A stretch of DNA of 17,123 nucleotides, taken from assembly GCA_946613955.1 (NCBI GenBank), contig CAMOGC010000015.1, forward strand, positions 1 to 17,123. The letters are read 5' to 3'. The translations under genes were made by a program, and so were the position numbers. This stretch comes from an uncultured Clostridia bacterium. Its GTDB lineage: Bacteria; Bacillota_A; Clostridia; Christensenellales; Aristaeellaceae. Positions 14,048-17,123 of the stretch are shown here, piece by piece. The notes beneath the pieces are model-generated. The model was given only the letters and a program-made list of their open reading frames with translations, was not told where the DNA came from and ran no database searches. The first letter of the stretch is position 1, and each line of letters begins with the position of its first letter.

Positions 14048-14332
14048 ATGAAAACCAGGAAGATTCCCATGCGCATGTGCGTCGGATGCCGGGAGATGAA
14101 GGAAAAAAAGAGCCTGATCCGGGTCGTCCGCTCGCCGGAGGGGACGGTCAGCCTGGATCCCACCGGGAAAAAACCGGGAAGAGGCGCCTACGTCTGCCGG
14201 GAAGGCGAATGCCTGAAACGGGCGCTGAAACAGCGGCAGCTGGAGCGCCAGCTTCAGGTCCGGATGGACGAGGCGGTCAGCGAGGCGCTGAACGCGGAGC
14301 TGGCCCTGCTTGGCGGTGAAGCCCATGAATGA
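14048..14332 (+). CDS. rnpM: RNase P modulator RnpM (YlxR, DUF448)
   Basis: This 94-residue basic RNA-binding protein of the YlxR family has the diagnostic CVGCR (11-15), SLIRVVR (22-28) and GRGAYVC (44-50). In Bacillus subtilis the homologue binds and modulates RNase P. Cys11, Cys14, Cys50 and Cys55 could bring two cysteine pairs together, but metal binding is only a guess. An AGAGAGGCG stretch precedes the ATG. Its end overlaps the next gene by 8 nt, so the two are probably translationally coupled. Confidence 0.93.
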   Translation: MKTRKIPMRMCVGCREMKEKKSLIRVVRSPEGTVSLDPTGKKPGRGAYVCREGECLKRALKQRQLERQLQVRMDEAVSEALNAELALLGGEAHE

Positions 14333-14633
14333 GACGCGGATGCGGGGACTGATGGGCATGGCGCTGCGGGCGGGGCAGGCGGTCTTCGGCGAGGAGGCCT
14401 GCCGCAAGGCGCTGCGAAGCGGCGAGTGCGGCGCGCTGCTGCTGGACGGGGAGATCTCGGAGGGCTCCGAGAGGAAATACCGGGAGCTCTGCCGGCGCGC
14501 GGGAACGCCTCTTTGCAAACTGCCCGCGGGCCTGATGGAAGAGGCGACCGGCCGCCCGGGCATGGCGATGGCCCTGAAAAAGGGAAGCTTCGCCCAGCGG
14601 GCCGCGGAGGGCCTGGAGAAAGAGGCGCCCTGA
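14325..14633 (+). CDS. ylxQ: L7Ae/L30e-family RNA-binding protein YlxQ
   Basis: This 102-residue protein of the L7Ae/L30e/S12e/Gadd45 fold binds kink-turn-like RNA in characterised relatives; the role of YlxQ is not settled. MGMALRAGQAVFGEEA (10-25) and LLLDGEISEGSERKY (38-52) match the family pattern of a GLA-RAG-GE helix and a beta-strand with DASEN-type turn. The ATG at 14325 is preferred over an upstream in-frame TTG at 14310. It gives the normal N terminus, a GGCGGTGAA ribosome site, and an 8-nt overlap with rnpM. Its position between rnpM and infB is the standard one. Confidence 0.88.
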   Translation: MNETRMRGLMGMALRAGQAVFGEEACRKALRSGECGALLLDGEISEGSERKYRELCRRAGTPLCKLPAGLMEEATGRPGMAMALKKGSFAQRAAEGLEKEAP

Positions 14634-14687
14634 GCGCCCGAATAAAATGATTTTCATGCCGGAAACGGCAGGGGGTACAAACGGCGA

Positions 14688-17123
14688 ATGGCTAAGGGAA
14701 ACTTGATGAACACCACCCGGGAACTGGTGGAACAGTCCGCCTCGATCCTCGAGCGCACGACCAGGGCCAGGAAGGACGCGGACGCGCTGTTCGACACGCT
14801 GCGGCGGATGGACGCCGAGATGAACCGCCGGAAGGAAGAAGAGGCGGCTCAGCGCAAGCGGGAAGAACAGATGCGGATGCAGTCTACCCAAACCCGGGCG
14901 TTCACGATGCTGGACGACGAGGAAAAGGCCCAGATGGAGGCGGCCCGGCGGGAAGACAGGATCAGGCGGGAGGAAGCCGCCAGGGCGGAGGCGCAGGAAA
15001 AGAATGCCAAAGCGCCGGAACCCGCCCAAAAGCCGGAAACGCCCGTCGAAAAGCCTGCTGTTCCCGCGCCGCAGCCCCCCGTGACAAAACCCGTGGCGGA
15101 AGAGAAGCCGGCTGAAAAACCCACCGGAAAGACCGCGGAAAAGCCGGCGGAGAAAGCCCCGGAAAAGCCGGCGGAGAAAGCGGCGGAAAAGCCTGCGGAG
15201 AAAGCGGCGGAAAAGCCGGCGGAGAAAGCCCCGGAAAAACCGGCGGCGAAAACCGCCGAAAAACCGGCGGCAAAGCCGGCGCAGCCGGCGGGAGAAAAGC
15301 CCGCCGTCCGGCCTGCGGAAACGCCCCGCCCGGAGCAGCCGAAGAAGCCGGCCATCGGCCAGATTATCAGCCGTCCCGGGGACGCGCCGCGTCCGTCCGC
15401 GCGGCCGGTGGGTCTGGCGCCCAATGTGATTCGTCCGCCGCAGCCGGCGGGCCAGCAGCCCCGCGGCCCCTATGGACGCCCGGCGGGATCAGCTCCGGCG
15501 CAGGGCGGCTTTGGCCGGCCGGCTGGCACGCAGCAGGGCCCCTATGGCCGCCCGGCCGGCGGTCAGCAGGGCCCCTACGGACGTCCCGCGGGAGGGCAGC
15601 AGGCGCAGGGCGGCTTCGGCCGTCCGGCCGGCGGTCAGCAGCCGCGGGCCCCGTATGGACGCCCGGCGGGTCCCCAGGGACAGGGCGGCTTCGGCCGTCC
15701 GGCGGGCCCCCAGGGTCAGGGCGGCTTTGGCCGGTCCGCGGGCGGGAGCTTTGGCGGCGGCCGTTCCGCCGGAGCGGGCAGCCGCTCCCGTGGTCCGGAG
15801 CTTGCTCCCCCCATGGAGAAGGAGCGGGTCTCCAATTACGATCCCAACAAGAAAAACTACGTTCGCCAGCATGATCCGGAGCACGTAACCCGGAACAAGA
15901 AGCAGGCCAGCAAGAACAACAACCGCTTTAACGGATACGACGACGAGGTGATCCGCGGCGGCAAGAAGGCCCGCAGCAAGAAGATGTCCGCCCAGCAGAT
16001 GATGGCTCCCATCAAGATCGAAAAGGCCTTTATGGCGGGCGATACCATCACGGTTCGGGATTTGACGGAAAAAATCGGCAAGCCGGCGGGAGAGATCATC
16101 AAAAAGCTGTTCCTGCTGGGCAATATGGCCACCATCAACAGCGAAATCGATTTCGATACCGCCCAGCTGGTCTGCTCGGATTTCGACATCACCCTGGAGC
16201 GGAAGCAGGAGCAGACCGCCGAGGCCGCTCTGGTGGCCGAGAACTTTGACGACGACGAATCCACCCTGCAGCCGAGGCCTCCGGTGGTGACCATCATGGG
16301 CCACGTGGACCACGGCAAAACCAGCCTGCTGGACTACATCCGGAAGAGCCGGGTTACGGCCGGGGAAGCCGGCGGCATTACCCAGCATATCGGCGCCTAC
16401 ATGGTGGAGATGGAAGACGGACGGAAGATTACCTTCCTCGACACGCCCGGCCACGAGGCGTTTACCGCCATGCGCGCCCGCGGCGCGCAGGCCACGGATA
16501 TCGCGGTGCTGGTGGTGGCGGCGGACGACTCCGTCATGCCCCAGACCGTCGAATCCATCAACCACGCCAAGGCCGCGGAGGTTCCCATCATCGTCGCCAT
16601 CAACAAGATGGACAAGCCGGAAGCCAATCCGGACAGAGTCAAACAGGATCTGACCCAGTACGGCCTGGTCTGCGAGGACTGGGGCGGCGAGACGATCTGC
16701 GTTCCCGTTTCCGCGAAAACCGGCGAGGGCGTGGACGAGCTGCTGGAGATGATCCTGCTGCAGGCCGATATGCTCCAGCTGCAGGCCAACCCGAACCGGC
16801 TCGGACGCGGCGTGATTATCGAAGCGAAGCTGGACAAGGCGAGGGGCCCGCTGGCGACGGTGCTGCTGCAGAACGGTACGCTGCATGTGGGCGACTCCAT
16901 CATCGCGGGCATGGCCTCCGGCAAGATCCGGGCCATGATCAACGACCGGGGCGAACGGGTTCAGGACGCCGGCCCCGGGACGCCCGTGGAAATCATGGGC
17001 TTCGACAGCGTGCCCAGCGCGGGGGATGAAATGATCGCCGTGGGCGACGACCATCTGAGCCGCCAGGTCGCTGACGAGCGCCGCGAGAAGGAGCGGGCCA
17101 GCCGGAAGGGCTCCATCGGCAAC
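14688..17123 (+). CDS. infB: Translation initiation factor IF-2, 5' part (runs off the window)
   Basis: Reading stays open for 812 codons to the edge, so the C-terminal domains are missing. IF-2 is the GTPase that places initiator tRNA on the 30S subunit and promotes subunit joining. Seen here: a highly charged, probably coiled-coil N terminus (about 8-110), a Lys/Pro/Ala/Glu linker with an 8-residue repeat (151-198), a Gly/Arg/Pro/Gln-rich array (261-352), a basic stretch, one IF2_N domain (about 439-510), then the G domain. G1 is GHVDHGKT (538-545), G3 is DTPGHE (585-590) and G4 is NKMD (639-642). The beta-barrel domain II starts at about 700. The pre-G-domain part, about 530 residues, is long for the family, and its first residues do not show the usual second IF2_N domain. 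The start at 14688 gives MAKGN with a distant GGGGG. An ATG at 14706 has AAGGGA closer, so the start is uncertain by six codons. Confidence 0.94.
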   Translation, partial: MAKGNLMNTTRELVEQSASILERTTRARKDADALFDTLRRMDAEMNRRKEEEAAQRKREEQMRMQSTQTRAFTMLDDEEKAQMEAARREDRIRREEAARAEAQEKNAKAPEPAQKPETPVEKPAVPAPQPPVTKPVAEEKPAEKPTGKTAEKPAEKAPEKPAEKAAEKPAEKAAEKPAEKAPEKPAAKTAEKPAAKPAQPAGEKPAVRPAETPRPEQPKKPAIGQIISRPGDAPRPSARPVGLAPNVIRPPQPAGQQPRGPYGRPAGSAPAQGGFGRPAGTQQGPYGRPAGGQQGPYGRPAGGQQAQGGFGRPAGGQQPRAPYGRPAGPQGQGGFGRPAGPQGQGGFGRSAGGSFGGGRSAGAGSRSRGPELAPPMEKERVSNYDPNKKNYVRQHDPEHVTRNKKQASKNNNRFNGYDDEVIRGGKKARSKKMSAQQMMAPIKIEKAFMAGDTITVRDLTEKIGKPAGEIIKKLFLLGNMATINSEIDFDTAQLVCSDFDITLERKQEQTAEAALVAENFDDDESTLQPRPPVVTIMGHVDHGKTSLLDYIRKSRVTAGEAGGITQHIGAYMVEMEDGRKITFLDTPGHEAFTAMRARGAQATDIAVLVVAADDSVMPQTVESINHAKAAEVPIIVAINKMDKPEANPDRVKQDLTQYGLVCEDWGGETICVPVSAKTGEGVDELLEMILLQADMLQLQANPNRLGRGVIIEAKLDKARGPLATVLLQNGTLHVGDSIIAGMASGKIRAMINDRGERVQDAGPGTPVEIMGFDSVPSAGDEMIAVGDDHLSRQVADERREKERASRKGSIGN
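15138..15281 (+). repeat. infB: 24-bp tandem repeat in infB (EKPAEKAx units)
   Basis: Six head-to-tail 24-bp units (15138, 15162, 15186, 15210, 15234, 15258) encode [16 protein letters not shown] octapeptides in frame. The first four units differ at only a few bases, suggesting recent slippage expansion; the last two have drifted (AEK to AAK). Copy number probably varies between strains. The encoded segment is likely a disordered or single-helix spacer. Confidence 0.85.
15468..15743 (+). repeat. infB: GRPAG repeat array in infB
   Basis: Eight in-frame copies of PYGRPAG or GGFGRPAG (the last GGFGRSAG) are separated by short Gln/Gly/Pro spacers such as GQQG, TQQG and PQGQ. A looser tail with SFGGGRSAG follows. 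The region has aromatic residues spaced by Gly, Arg and Gln, like disordered RNA-binding (RGG/FG-type) segments. The near-identical DNA of the units suggests recent duplication. Confidence 0.8.

Noticed and set aside
15138..15743. Regularly repeated DNA considered as a CRISPR-like array
   Set aside because: The units are in frame, contiguous or separated by codon multiples, and encode peptide repeats inside infB. There are no unique spacers.
15489..17054. A minus-strand open frame of 521 codons opposite infB
   Set aside because: It is the codon-aligned shadow of infB, ending exactly at the antisense of a TCA codon, with no domain content.

Overview
The window is high-GC DNA (well over half G+C by eye) that most likely comes from a Bacillota genome of the Clostridia type. 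The main evidence is the order rimP-nusA-rnpM(ylxR)-ylxQ-infB, which is the standard Bacillota transcription/translation operon. Strong AGGAGG-like ribosome binding sites and promoters of the TTGnnn-17-TATAAT kind support this. No phage, insertion sequence, CRISPR array, tRNA or rRNA is visible. A precise genus cannot be named from the sequence. An uncultured gut or rumen clostridium is a guess from the carbohydrate genes.

Layout. (1) 1-1618: a predicted promoter, a leader of about 245 nt with three strong inverted repeats, and a protein built almost entirely of six XRE-type helix-turn-helix units. (2) 1619-1817: a convergent gap with a bidirectional terminator. (3) 1818-3974, minus strand: a cytoplasmic neopullulanase/cyclomaltodextrinase-like GH13 enzyme. 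(4) 3975-4146: a compact divergent promoter region with a palindrome between the two -35 boxes. (5) 4147-6510: a CtpE-like P-type ATPase. (6) 6567-7772: a secreted protein made of about twelve 32-residue repeats, with its own promoter overlapping the ATPase stop codon. (7) 7848-11909: a eukaryote-type (GH13_8-like) glycogen branching enzyme and a GH31 alpha-glycosidase, 6 nt apart. (8) 11910-12295: a gap with mutually exclusive GC-rich hairpins, then a promoter and a terminator-like leader hairpin. (9) 12296-17123: rimP, nusA, rnpM, ylxQ and the first 812 codons of infB, which runs off the end.

How the genes fit together. The GH13, branching enzyme and GH31 genes point to intracellular alpha-glucan synthesis, remodelling and breakdown. 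All appear cytoplasmic, and catalytic residues can be seen in all three. The rimP-infB block is housekeeping: 30S maturation, transcription elongation/termination, RNase P modulation and translation initiation. Its leader could attenuate in response to NusA. The multi-HTH protein with its repeat-bearing leader and the secreted 32-residue-repeat protein are the parts least explained by known families.
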